Below are positions 8,352-15,366 of a stretch of 42,674 bases of DNA, piece by piece (the first letter of the stretch is position 1; every line of letters starts with the position of its first letter). The position numbers were made by a program, and so were the translations under genes. The DNA is from DAOUBA01 sp034432855 (GTDB taxonomy: Bacteria; Chloroflexota; Anaerolineae; B4-G1): the NCBI GenBank assembly GCA_034432855.1, contig DAOUBA010000178.1, forward strand, positions 1-42,674. The letters run 5' to 3'. Below the pieces are notes generated by a model. It was not told where the DNA came from. It saw only the letters and a list, made by a program, of their open reading frames with translations, and made no database searches.

Positions 8352-8567
8352 CTATGCTACTGATCCCCAGACGATTTCGTAGGAGCAGGTGATCGCTCCC
8401 TGGGGACACAGGGCGTCGCACAGGGCGCAGTAGGTGCAATCGGACGGGCGCACAATGACCGGCCCTTCTGCGCCCATCTCCACCGCGCCGGCGGGGCACT
8501 GCGCCACACAAACGCCGCAGCGGTCGCACAGCGCCAGGTTGATCTGGGGTAATGTCCACGTTTCCAT
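8352..8567 (-). CDS. 2[4Fe-4S] ferredoxin
   Basis: A 71-residue bacterial-type ferredoxin with two complete motifs, CDRCGVCVAQCP and CTYCALCDALCP, separated by the usual spacing for two [4Fe-4S] clusters. It begins at 8567, 26 bases downstream of a recognisable -10 element, and is likely the first gene of the operon running to nfu and perhaps ldh. It is a low-potential electron carrier; the partner is not defined. Confidence 0.93.
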   Translation of the reverse strand: METWTLPQINLALCDRCGVCVAQCPAGAVEMGAEGPVIVRPSDCTYCALCDALCPQGAITCSYEIVWGSVA

Positions 8568-8576
8568 AACAAACGA

Positions 8577-8610
8577 CCGCCTTTCTGCGTTCAGTATAGC
8601 AGAAAGGCGG
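8577..8610. promoter_or_regulatory. Perfect 12-bp inverted repeat over ferredoxin -10 box
   Basis: Arms CCGCCTTTCTGC (8577-8588) and GCAGAAAGGCGG (8599-8610) flank a ten-base centre that contains the ferredoxin -10 element. In the transcript only the distal arm would be present, so it looks more like an operator than a leader hairpin; it could also act as a terminator for the crp gene. Confidence 0.55.
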
Positions 8611-8621
8611 CCGTCTGTCTA
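8593..8621 (-). promoter_or_regulatory. Sigma70-type promoter of ferredoxin operon
   Basis: On the minus strand TAGACA (8616-8621) and TATACT (8593-8598) are separated by 17 bases. Each differs from consensus at one position. The start codon of the ferredoxin gene is 26 bases beyond the -10. Confidence 0.6.
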
Positions 8622-8633
8622 CGACAAAAGTCG
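8622..8633. promoter_or_regulatory. CGAC-AAAA-GTCG palindrome upstream of -35
   Basis: A perfect inverted repeat CGACAAAAGTCG abuts the ferredoxin -35 box, a place typical for an activator site. The adjacent Crp/Fnr-family gene makes it a candidate binding site, though it is not a classical CRP or FNR box. Confidence 0.35.
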
Positions 8634-8643
8634 CATTCGGGCC

Positions 8644-9309
8644 CTAACGATGAGCCTCGGCCTCCAGTCCGGCCCGATCGAGCAGCACGACGCGCTGCCG
8701 CTCCAGCCGTATGAGGCCGGCCCCGGCGAACTCGCGCAACGTGCGTCCCACCACATCCCGCACCGTACCCAGGTGGGCAGCAATCTCCTCCTGCGTCCAG
8801 CGCCGGCTGGCTTTGCCCTCCTCCCCGTGCTGCAGCAGAAAGCGCGCCAGCCGCTCACGCACCGTGTATAACGAGAGGTCCTCCACCAGATCGGTCAGGT
8901 AATCCAGCCAGGCGGCAAAATCGCGCAACAGGGCCTGTGCGAGTTCGGGAATCTCCTCCGCCAGGCGGGCCAAATCGGCGGCGGCGATAGCGTACACCTC
9001 GACCGGGGTGAGCGCCCGGACGTTGGCGCGGTTGACGCCGTCGGGCCGAAATGGCGGAACCAGATTGAACGCCTGGCCCGGCCCCAGGCGTGCCAGCACT
9101 TGCTCGCGGCCGGCAGGTGAAAGGCGATAGACGCGCACCTGACCCTCCACGATCAAGTAGGCTGCCTGGCAGGGGTCGCCCTCGAAGATAATTGTCTCGC
9201 CTGGTGCATACCGGCGTCGCACGACGGCGCCCGCCACGCGCGCAAGCGCCTCGTCGGAGAGCGCGGATAGCAGCGGGCAACGCCTCAGGTTTCGCAGGGC
9301 GTCCTCCAT
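8644..9309 (-). CDS. Crp/Fnr family transcription regulator
   Basis: A 221-residue regulator with an N-terminal cyclic-nucleotide-type beta-roll (about residues 10-125, including GETIIFEGDPCQAAYLIVEG) and a C-terminal winged helix-turn-helix (about 150-215, WTQEEIAAHLGTVRDVVGRTLREF). There is no Fnr-type N-terminal Cys cluster; only Cys 11 and one other are present, so direct Fe-S sensing is unlikely. Its ATG follows the HEAT1 stop directly (TAAATG), which makes it the last gene of the isc operon. It may report redox or nitrosative state and act on the neighbouring ferredoxin promoter, which is inference. Confidence 0.9.
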   Translation of the reverse strand: MEDALRNLRRCPLLSALSDEALARVAGAVVRRRYAPGETIIFEGDPCQAAYLIVEGQVRVYRLSPAGREQVLARLGPGQAFNLVPPFRPDGVNRANVRALTPVEVYAIAAADLARLAEEIPELAQALLRDFAAWLDYLTDLVEDLSLYTVRERLARFLLQHGEEGKASRRWTQEEIAAHLGTVRDVVGRTLREFAGAGLIRLERQRVVLLDRAGLEAEAHR

Positions 9310-9624
9310 TTATGGCTCCACCAGGCCGGACTGGCGCAGTTCTGCTCCCAGCGCCCGCAGCGCCTCCCGCGCCTGCGAACTCACGTCCGCGCTTGCGTCG
9401 CGCTCGCTGGCCGCTTCGAGCGCCGGAACCGCGCGCACGTCGCCCAACTCGCCCAACGCCCAGGCCGCCGTCAGACGCACGTCCTCACTCTCGTCGGACT
9501 CCAGAAGCCGGATGAGCGCCGGCACCGCGCCGGTTTCCCTCAATCGGCCCAACTGCCAGGCCGCGTGAGAGCGCACGCCGGCAATGTGCGATTCCAGTTT
9601 CCGCAACCAGCCCGCCGCCTCCAT
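9310..9624 (-). CDS. Small HEAT-repeat protein, copy 1 (Isc-linked)
   Basis: A 104-residue protein made of about three HEAT/PBS-type helical repeats: SHAAWQLGRLRETGAVPALIRLLE, SEDVRLTAAWALGELGDVRAVPALEAA and ADVSSQAREALRALG. Such repeats form protein-binding solenoids. Its start overlaps the iscU1 stop (TGATG at 9624; a GTG at 9627 is an alternative), and a close paralogue follows iscU2. The repeated position immediately behind an IscU scaffold suggests a partner or adaptor in cluster transfer. PBS-HEAT lyases are distant relatives, but nothing here suggests a bilin enzyme. Confidence 0.85.
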   Translation of the reverse strand: MEAAGWLRKLESHIAGVRSHAAWQLGRLRETGAVPALIRLLESDESEDVRLTAAWALGELGDVRAVPALEAASERDASADVSSQAREALRALGAELRQSGLVEP

Positions 9625-10025
9625 CACGTCCCGCCTCCCCCGGCCTGCCGCTCCCGGTAGTCCTCGATGGCCGCCCGGATCGCCTCCTCGGCCAGGAGCG
9701 AACAGTGCACCTTGATCGGCGGCAGGCCGCCCAACGCATCGGCCACGTCCTTGTTCGTCACCTGCAATGCCTCGTCGAGCGTCTTGCCCTTGACCAGTTG
9801 CGTGACCATAGACGTGGTGGCGATGGCCGCGCCGCAGCCGAACGTCTTGAATTTGATGTCGGCGATGCGGCCATCCTCCACCTTGATCGTGATCATCATC
9901 ATCATATCGCCGCAGACGGGATTGCCGACCACACCCGTGCCATCGGCATCCTCGATCTGGCCTACATTGCGCGGATTCTGATAATGGTCCATTACTTTCT
10001 CACTGTACCAGCCGAATGTCGTCAT
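9624..10025 (-). CDS. iscU: Fe-S scaffold IscU, copy 1
   Basis: A 133-residue scaffold on which IscS-derived sulfur and iron are assembled into clusters. The three ligand cysteines are seen in GNPVCGDMM, FGCGAAIATTS and HCSLLAEE, with the cluster-release Asp in CGD. The start at 10025 (MTTFGWYSEKV) has GGAGGAATAGAG upstream; a longer frame to 10202 overlaps iscS1 and is not conserved. One extra Met (DMMMMI) distinguishes it from copy 2. It is flanked by the frameshifted iscS1 and HEAT1. Confidence 0.93.
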   Translation of the reverse strand: MTTFGWYSEKVMDHYQNPRNVGQIEDADGTGVVGNPVCGDMMMMITIKVEDGRIADIKFKTFGCGAAIATTSMVTQLVKGKTLDEALQVTNKDVADALGGLPPIKVHCSLLAEEAIRAAIEDYRERQAGGGGT

Positions 10026-10029
10026 CTCT

Positions 10030-11270
10030 CTATTCCTCCGCTCCCCTGCTCCTCCGCCCCCCTGCTCCTTTGCCCCGTCGTCTCGGCCCTGCTTCTTCAG
10101 GGAATGGTGTCTCTTCCGAGAACATGGACAGTTCACGCAACCTCTTAACAATGGGCGGCAGCACCTCCAGCACGGTGTCCACATCCTCTTCCGTGTTCCC
10201 ACGCCCCAGGCTGAAGCGGATCGAGCCCTGCGCCGTCGCCGGATGCACCCCCATCGCCAGCAACACGTGCGAGGGCTCCAGCGTCGCCGAGGTGCATGCC
10301 GAGCCGCTCGACACCGCGATCCCCTCCAGGTCCAGCCCCATGATGATCCCTTCTCCCTCGATGTAGTCGAACGAGACGCTCAGCGTGCCCGGCAACCGTC
10401 GGGTGGGATGGCCGTTCAGGTAGACGTGGTCAATCTGCGCCACGATTCCATTGTACAGCCGTTCCCGCAGCGCCGTCAACCGCTGCGCTTCCGTCTCCAT
10501 CTCCGTCAGGCGCAGTTCCAGTGCCCTGCCCAGCCCCACGATGCCGGCGACGTTCTCCGTGGCGGCCCACAGCCCCCACTCTTGATGCCCGCCGTGCAGG
10601 AGTGGGTCTATCCTGACCCCCTTGCGCACATAGAGCGCCCCGACCCCCTTGGGGCCGTAGAACTTGTGTGCCGAAAGCGAGAGCAGGTCAATCCCCAATT
10701 GCCGCACGTCAATCGGCAACTTGCCCACCGCCTGCACCGCGTCGGTGTGGAAATAGACCCCCGCTCCCGGCAGACCTGCGCAATCTCGGCAATCGGCTGG
10801 ATCGTGCCCACCTCGTTGTTAGCGAACATCACGCTCACCAGGATCGTGCGGTCGGTGATCGCTTGCGCCACGTCGTCGGGGCTTACCAGGCCGTATTTGT
10901 CCACCGGCAGGTAGGTGACGCGAAAGCCCTGCTTCTCCAGATATTCGCACGTCTCCAGCACCGCTTTGTGCTCGACGCGCGAGGTGATGACGTAGTCGCC
11001 TTTGCTGCGATTGGCAAAGGCCACTCCCTTGATGGCCTGATTATCGGCCTCTGTGCCACAGCCGGTAAAGATGATCTCGCGCGGCTGGGCGCCCAGCGCC
11101 GCCGCCACCTGCTCGCGCGCCGTTTCGACCGCCCGGCGCGCGCGGATGCCAAAGGCGTGCAGGCTCGAGGCGTTGCCGAACTCGTCCCGCAGATACGGCA
11201 ACATCGCCTCCAACACTTCTTCGCGCAGCGGCGTCGTTGCATTGTGATCCATATAGATGCGCTTTTTCAT
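10030..11270 (-). pseudogene. iscS: Cysteine desulfurase IscS/NifS, copy 1, frameshifted
   Basis: PLP-dependent desulfurase that turns cysteine into alanine and an enzyme-bound persulfide for IscU. The first frame (start 11270, GGAAGGAAT upstream, MKKRIYMDHNATTPL) runs well to EIAQVCRERG. The second frame continues from MQAVGKLPIDV, with the PLP lysine in LSAHKFYGPKG and the active Cys in GSACTSA. The two frames join if one base is added in a run of five C (plus strand 10758-10762), where the paralogue at 13060-14283 stays in frame. Either the gene is inactive or the assembly lost a base in the homopolymer. The C-terminal tail (RGKGAGGRRSRGAEE) comes from a GGAGCAGGGG-type low-complexity repeat. 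Confidence 0.85.
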
Positions 11271-11313
11271 ATTCCTTCCCCCAAAAGTGTGGGGCAATGT
11301 CTTTTCCACTCAT

Positions 11314-11349
11314 TTGTGCCCGCCGGATCACAATCCGGCGGCGGCACAA
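11314..11349. repeat. Intergenic hairpin, CCGGCGG-type
   Basis: Arms TTGTGCC/GGCACAA enclose an inner stem CGCCGGAT/ATCCGGCG in the gap between the cysE fusion stop and iscS1. The CCGGCGG core resembles the dispersed family at 14306-14431, 16685-16710 and 19585-19655. It could attenuate or stabilise the operon mRNA. Confidence 0.55.
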
Positions 11350-11352
11350 GCA

Positions 11353-12303
11353 TCATATCCCCTCCCCCCAAACAAAGGATGGTGAAGCGTCGTTCCAGCC
11401 CCAGGGTTCATCCGTAAGCACCACCTCCACCGGTTCGCCGTTCGTCACGCTGCGCACCTTGCGCCGCACCTGCTCGACGATGGCGCCGGTATACGCGCAC
11501 TCGGGGCACGGCAACGCCAGCCTGATCTCGACGCCCCGCCCGTTGATCGTGATCCCGCGCACCATCCCCAGGTCCACGATGTTGATGCCGATCTCGGGCT
11601 CGATCACCTCGCGCAGCGCTTGGCGGATGTCGGACTCGTCGGCGGGCGATGTGGGCGCGAGGGGCGGACGCCCGCGCTCCAGTTCGTGCAGCCGGGCCTC
11701 CAGGCAGCTCAGCCGCTCCAGCGCCTCGCTGACCGAACGCAACACCGGGTCGGGAAGGCGGGCGTGCTCCAGGTCGGCCTCGGTGGCCTGCTTGGGCCCG
11801 GCGACGTGCGCCGGCACGCCGACCACCGTAGCTCCCGGCGGCACCGGCTTGATCACCACCGAGCCGGCACCGATGCGAGCGCCGTCGCCTACCGTGATAG
11901 GGCCCAGAACTGTTGCACCGGCGCCGATGACGACGTGATTGCCAATGGTCGGATGGCGTTTCTTCTTCTCCAGGCTCGTTCCGCCCAGGACGACGCCCTG
12001 GTACATGAGCACGTCGTCGCCGATCTCGGTGGTCTCGCCGATGACCACGCCCATCCCGTGGTCAACGAAAAAGCGGCGGCCGATTCTGGCTCCGGGATGG
12101 ATTTCGATGCCGGTCAGCCAGCGGTTGACGTGTGAGACGAGCCGGCCCAGGAAGAGCAGGCGGTGCCGCCACAGCCAGTGGGCCACCCGGTGCAACCAGA
12201 TGGCGTGCAGGCCCGGATAGCAGAACAGCACCTCCCAGACGGTCTTGGCCGCCGGGTCTTTGGCAAAGACGGTGCGGATGTCTTCTCGCATTCTGTCGAA
12301 CAT
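11353..12303 (-). CDS. cysE: Serine O-acetyltransferase fused to MIP18/DUF59 domain
   Basis: Residues 1 to about 195 are serine acetyltransferase, which makes O-acetylserine from serine and acetyl-CoA. They show MREDIRTVFAKDPA, the left-handed beta-helix hexapeptides (IHPGARIGRRFFVDHGMGVVIG) with catalytic Asp-His, GGTSLEKKKRHPTIG and VVGVPAHVAG. After a linker of about 30 residues, residues 225-310 match a MIP18/DUF59 (SufT/PaaD-like) domain: DIRQALREVIEPEIGINIVDLGMV, then LPCPECAYTG and a C-terminal DEPWGW. MIP18 proteins act in Fe-S cluster maturation. GGGAGGTAGT precedes the ATG. The gene sits between the two isc modules, coupling cysteine precursor supply to cluster assembly in one polypeptide. 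Each half has normal motifs; I do not recall this fusion as a described protein. Confidence 0.9.
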   Translation of the reverse strand: MFDRMREDIRTVFAKDPAAKTVWEVLFCYPGLHAIWLHRVAHWLWRHRLLFLGRLVSHVNRWLTGIEIHPGARIGRRFFVDHGMGVVIGETTEIGDDVLMYQGVVLGGTSLEKKKRHPTIGNHVVIGAGATVLGPITVGDGARIGAGSVVIKPVPPGATVVGVPAHVAGPKQATEADLEHARLPDPVLRSVSEALERLSCLEARLHELERGRPPLAPTSPADESDIRQALREVIEPEIGINIVDLGMVRGITINGRGVEIRLALPCPECAYTGAIVEQVRRKVRSVTNGEPVEVVLTDEPWGWNDASPSFVWGEGI

Positions 12304-12366
12304 ACTACCTCCCTCTATCGGGGTGCATTGGCAGTCCCGGAATGGGACTCCAGGGCTGCGGCCTCA

Positions 12367-12651
12367 TCACCCCTCTCCTCCCAACGCTCGCAAGGCTTCC
12401 CGCGCCTGGGAGCGCACATCCTCGCTGGCGTCGTTGTCGCGGGCCGATTCGAGCGCCGGGATCGCCGCGGGGTCGCCCAGTTCCCCCAGCGCCCAGGCCG
12501 CCGTCAGGCGCACGTCTTCGCTTTCGTCGTCCTGTAAAAGGCGGATGAGGACCGGCACTGCGCGCCGGTCCCCTGCCCGGCCCAGTTGCCAGGCGGCGTG
12601 CGAGCGCACGCCGGCGATACTCGACTCTAATTTCTGCAGCCAGTCCGCCAT
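12367..12651 (-). CDS. Small HEAT-repeat protein, copy 2 (Isc-linked)
   Basis: A 94-residue paralogue of the product at 9310-9624 with the same three helical repeats (SHAAWQLGRAGDRRAVPVLIRLLQ, SEDVRLTAAWALGELGDPAAIPALES, SEDVRSQAREALRALG). The ATG at 12651 lies four bases past the iscU2 stop, inside the same transcript. Conservation of the SEDVRLTAAWALGELGD core between copies, despite divergence elsewhere, points to selection on a binding surface. No catalytic residues are apparent. Confidence 0.85.
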   Translation of the reverse strand: MADWLQKLESSIAGVRSHAAWQLGRAGDRRAVPVLIRLLQDDESEDVRLTAAWALGELGDPAAIPALESARDNDASEDVRSQAREALRALGGEG

Positions 12652-12655
12652 ATGC

Positions 12656-13063
12656 TTACGCCTCCTCCACCTTTCCGGAGCCAGACTGACGCTCGCGATA
12701 GTCCTCGATGGCGGCCTTGATTGCCTGCTCGGCGAGCAGCGAGCAGTGCATTTTGATCGGCGGCAGGCCGTCCAGCGCGTCGGCCACATCCTTGTTCGTC
12801 ACCTGCAGGGCCTCGTCGAGCGTCTTGCCCTTGACCAGTTCCGTCACCATCGAGGTGGTGGCAATGGCCGCGCCACAACCAAAGGTCTGGAACTTGATGT
12901 CCTCGATGCGCTCGTCGCGCGCCTTGATCGTGATCATCATCATATCCCCGCAGACGGGGTTGCCGACCACACCTGTGCCGTCAGCGTCCTCAATCTTGCC
13001 CACGTTGCGCGGATTCCGATAGTGATCGAGCACCTTCTCGCTGTACCAGGCGAACTCGCTCAT
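12656..13063 (-). CDS. iscU: Fe-S scaffold IscU, copy 2
   Basis: A 135-residue IscU with all three cluster Cys (GNPVCGD, FGCGAAIATTS, HCSLLAEQ) and the cluster-release Asp. The start MSEFAWYSEKV at 13063 overlaps the iscS2 stop as ATGA, so synthesis is coupled to the desulfurase. Its sequence is very close to copy 1, with the differences concentrated in the loop after MMMITIK and at the C-terminus. It is followed at once by HEAT2. Confidence 0.95.
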   Translation of the reverse strand: MSEFAWYSEKVLDHYRNPRNVGKIEDADGTGVVGNPVCGDMMMITIKARDERIEDIKFQTFGCGAAIATTSMVTELVKGKTLDEALQVTNKDVADALDGLPPIKMHCSLLAEQAIKAAIEDYRERQSGSGKVEEA

Positions 13064-14283
13064 CTTGCACACTCCTTCACCGTTCTGCCCCGCCGCCTCG
13101 GCCCTGCCTCCGCCGGGAAGGGCGCCTGTTCGGAGAACATAGACATCTCCCGCAGCCGCCGGACGATGGGGGGCAGCACTTGCAGCACATAATCTATGTC
13201 CTCTTCCGTATTCCCCCGCCCCAGACTGAAGCGGAGCGAGCCCTGCGCCGTTGCGGGATGCACCCCCATGGCGAGGAGCACATGTGAGGGCTCCAGTGTC
13301 GCCGAGGTGCAGGCCGAACCGCTCGAAACGGCCACCCCCTCCAGGTCCAATCCCAGGATGATGGCTTCCCCCTCGATATAGTCGAAGTACACGCTCAGGG
13401 TGCCGGGTAGCCGTTGGGTGGGGTGTCCGTTCAGGTAGACGTGGTCAATCTGCGCGACAATCCCATTGTACAGTCGTTCCCGTAGCGCCGTCAAGCGTTG
13501 CGCTTCTGCTTCCATCTCCGCCAGGCGCAACTCGATCGCCTTGCCCAATCCCACAATGCCGGCGACATTCTCCGTGGCGGCTCGCAGGCCCCATTCCTGA
13601 TGCCCGCCGTGCAGGAGCGGCTCTATCTTGACGCCTTTCCGCACGTACAGCGCCCCCACCCCCTTGGGGCCGTAAAATTTGTGTGCCGAAAGCGAGAGCA
13701 GGTCCACCCCCAACTGCTCCACATTGACAGGCAACTTGCCCACTGCCTGCACCGCGTCCGTGTGGAAGTAGACGCCTCGCTGACGGCAGATTTGGGCGAT
13801 CTCGGCGATGGGCTGGATAGTGCCCACTTCGTTGTTGGCGAACATCACGCTGACCAGCACGGTGTGTTCGGTGATCGCCTGGGCGACATCCTCGGGGTGC
13901 ACCACGCCGTATTCGTCAACCGGCAGGTAGGTGACGCGAAAGCCGTGTTTCTCCATATATTCGCACGTTTCCAGCACGGCCTTGTGCTCGATGCGCGAGG
14001 TGATGATGTGATTGCCTCGCTCACGATTGGCGAATGCCACTCCCTTGATGGCCTGATTATCGGCCTCTGTGCCACAGCCGGTGAAGATGATCTCGCGGGG
14101 ATGAGCGCCCAGCGCTGCAGCCACCTGCTCGCGCGCTGCCTCGACCGCCCTCCGCGCGCGGATACCGTAGGCGTGCAGGCTTGAGGCGTTGCCGAACTCG
14201 TCCCGCAGATAGGGGAGCATCGCCTCTAACACCTCTTCGCGCAACGGCGTCGTGGCGTTGTGGTCCATATAGATGCGTTTCAT
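13060..14283 (-). CDS. iscS: Cysteine desulfurase IscS/NifS, copy 2, intact
   Basis: A 407-residue class V aminotransferase-fold desulfurase that supplies persulfide sulfur. Visible are MDHNATTPL at the N-terminus, GTEADNQAIKG, the cofactor-binding HTDAVQAVGKL, the PLP lysine in SLSAHKFYGPKG and the persulfide Cys in SSGSACTSATLEPSH. The ATG at 14283 has GGAGGT upstream; a longer frame to 14355 would read through the repeat array and is rejected. Being intact, it likely serves both IscU copies. It lies directly behind the larE-like gene. Confidence 0.95.
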   Translation of the reverse strand: MKRIYMDHNATTPLREEVLEAMLPYLRDEFGNASSLHAYGIRARRAVEAAREQVAAALGAHPREIIFTGCGTEADNQAIKGVAFANRERGNHIITSRIEHKAVLETCEYMEKHGFRVTYLPVDEYGVVHPEDVAQAITEHTVLVSVMFANNEVGTIQPIAEIAQICRQRGVYFHTDAVQAVGKLPVNVEQLGVDLLSLSAHKFYGPKGVGALYVRKGVKIEPLLHGGHQEWGLRAATENVAGIVGLGKAIELRLAEMEAEAQRLTALRERLYNGIVAQIDHVYLNGHPTQRLPGTLSVYFDYIEGEAIILGLDLEGVAVSSGSACTSATLEPSHVLLAMGVHPATAQGSLRFSLGRGNTEEDIDYVLQVLPPIVRRLREMSMFSEQAPFPAEAGPRRRGRTVKECAR

Positions 14284-14296
14284 ACACACACCTCCG

Positions 14297-15298
14297 TCAT
14301 GATCCGCGCCGCCGTAAACCGGCGGGCGCTCGCGCCGCCGTAAACCGGCGGGCACCGCGCCGCCGTGAACCGGCGGGCACCGCGCCGCCGTGAACCGGCG
14401 GGCGCTCGCGCCGCCGTGAACCGGCGGCGCTGGGCACTCCCCTCACCGGAAAGCCCTCCAGCACCGGCTCTTCAGGCCGGTGCGATCCGTACACCTGAAT
14501 GGTTGCCGTCAAACTGCCCGAACGGAATCCCGCCAGGTCCAGTGTCACATAGGTGTAGCCAAGTTGCTTGAGGCCGTTGACGACATATTCGCGCTGCTCC
14601 AGCACCGTCCTCAAGTCCGCGGGGTCCACCTCGATGCGGGCTATGGCATCGTGGTGGCGTACCCGTAAGTTGCGCAACCCCAGATGGCGCAGATGCATCT
14701 CCGCCTGTTCTACACGCGATAGCACCTCCGGGCTGATGGTCGTGCCGTAGGGAATGCGTGAAGCCAGGCAGGGTGTGGCCGGTTTGTCCCACGTGGGCAG
14801 CCCCATTTCCCGCGACAAGGCCCGGATCTCCGCCTTGGTCAGTCCCACCTCGCGCAACGGGCTACGCACGCCCTGCTCGGCCACGGCCTGTAGGCCCGGA
14901 CGATAATCGTACACATCGTCGGCATTCGAGCCGTCGAGCACATACGGATACCCGTGGCTCCGAGCATACGCCGTCAGCGCCCGAAAGAGCGCACTTTTGC
15001 AATAGTAACAGCGCCGGGCATCGTTCGCCACGTAGCGCGGATCCTCCATCTCGTCAATCTGGAGGATTTCGTACCGTGCGCCCATCATCCGGGCGGTCTG
15101 CTGCGCCGCCTCCAGTTCGACCCGCGCCAGACTGGGGGACTCGCCAATGATCGCCAAAGCGTTCTCCCCCAGGCAGTGGTGGGCGACCCTGAGCAGAAAG
15201 GTGCTGTCTACCCCACCGGAGTAGGCCACGATCACGCGCCCCATCTCGCGCAGGATGCGACACAGGTTCTCTCTCTTCTCATACAATTCCTCGTTCAT
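14297..15298 (-). CDS. LarE-like ATP-dependent sulfur transferase with repeat-coded tail
   Basis: A PP-loop enzyme of the LarE/NCAIR-related family. LarE adenylylates the nickel-pincer precursor and donates sulfur, sacrificially from its own Cys in the founding member. Motifs: the PP-loop AYSGGVDST (about residue 27), CYYCKSALF, SNADDVYDYRPG and PCLASRIPYG with the Cys equivalent to the sulfur donor. Start 15298 is chosen from homology (MNEELYEKRENL). The native end is near LAGFRSGSLT (about residue 255). The last 75 or so residues are coded by dispersed repeats, ending in Arg/Ala/Gly-rich copies such as AGSRRRGAR. No larB or larC is seen here, so a different acceptor served by SufS/IscS is possible. 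Confidence 0.88.
   Translation of the reverse strand: MNEELYEKRENLCRILREMGRVIVAYSGGVDSTFLLRVAHHCLGENALAIIGESPSLARVELEAAQQTARMMGARYEILQIDEMEDPRYVANDARRCYYCKSALFRALTAYARSHGYPYVLDGSNADDVYDYRPGLQAVAEQGVRSPLREVGLTKAEIRALSREMGLPTWDKPATPCLASRIPYGTTISPEVLSRVEQAEMHLRHLGLRNLRVRHHDAIARIEVDPADLRTVLEQREYVVNGLKQLGYTYVTLDLAGFRSGSLTATIQVYGSHRPEEPVLEGFPVRGVPSAAGSRRRERPPVHGGAVPAGSRRRGARRFTAARAPAGLRRRGS
14306..14431. repeat. Five tandem 25-26-bp CCGGCGG repeats
   Basis: Five head-to-tail units of the form GCGCCGCCGTGAACCGGCGG plus a 4-6 base spacer. Each holds an internal palindrome CCGCCG..A..CCGGCGG. All are inside the larE reading frame and end just before the iscS2 ribosome site. Unit-to-unit changes are mostly A/G at one position. 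The adjacent 14432-14490 segment matches 19591-19654. Confidence 0.85.
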
Positions 15299-15366
15299 CT
15301 TCACCCACCAGGATTCGCCCGCGGATTGGGATTCGCGGGCTGCAACCCCCACACGCCGAATCCCCA

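Noticed and set aside
14306..14431. Tandem 25-26-bp repeats as a CRISPR array
   Set aside because: There are no unique spacers; units abut with 4-6 base links and the array is coding. No cas genes are present.
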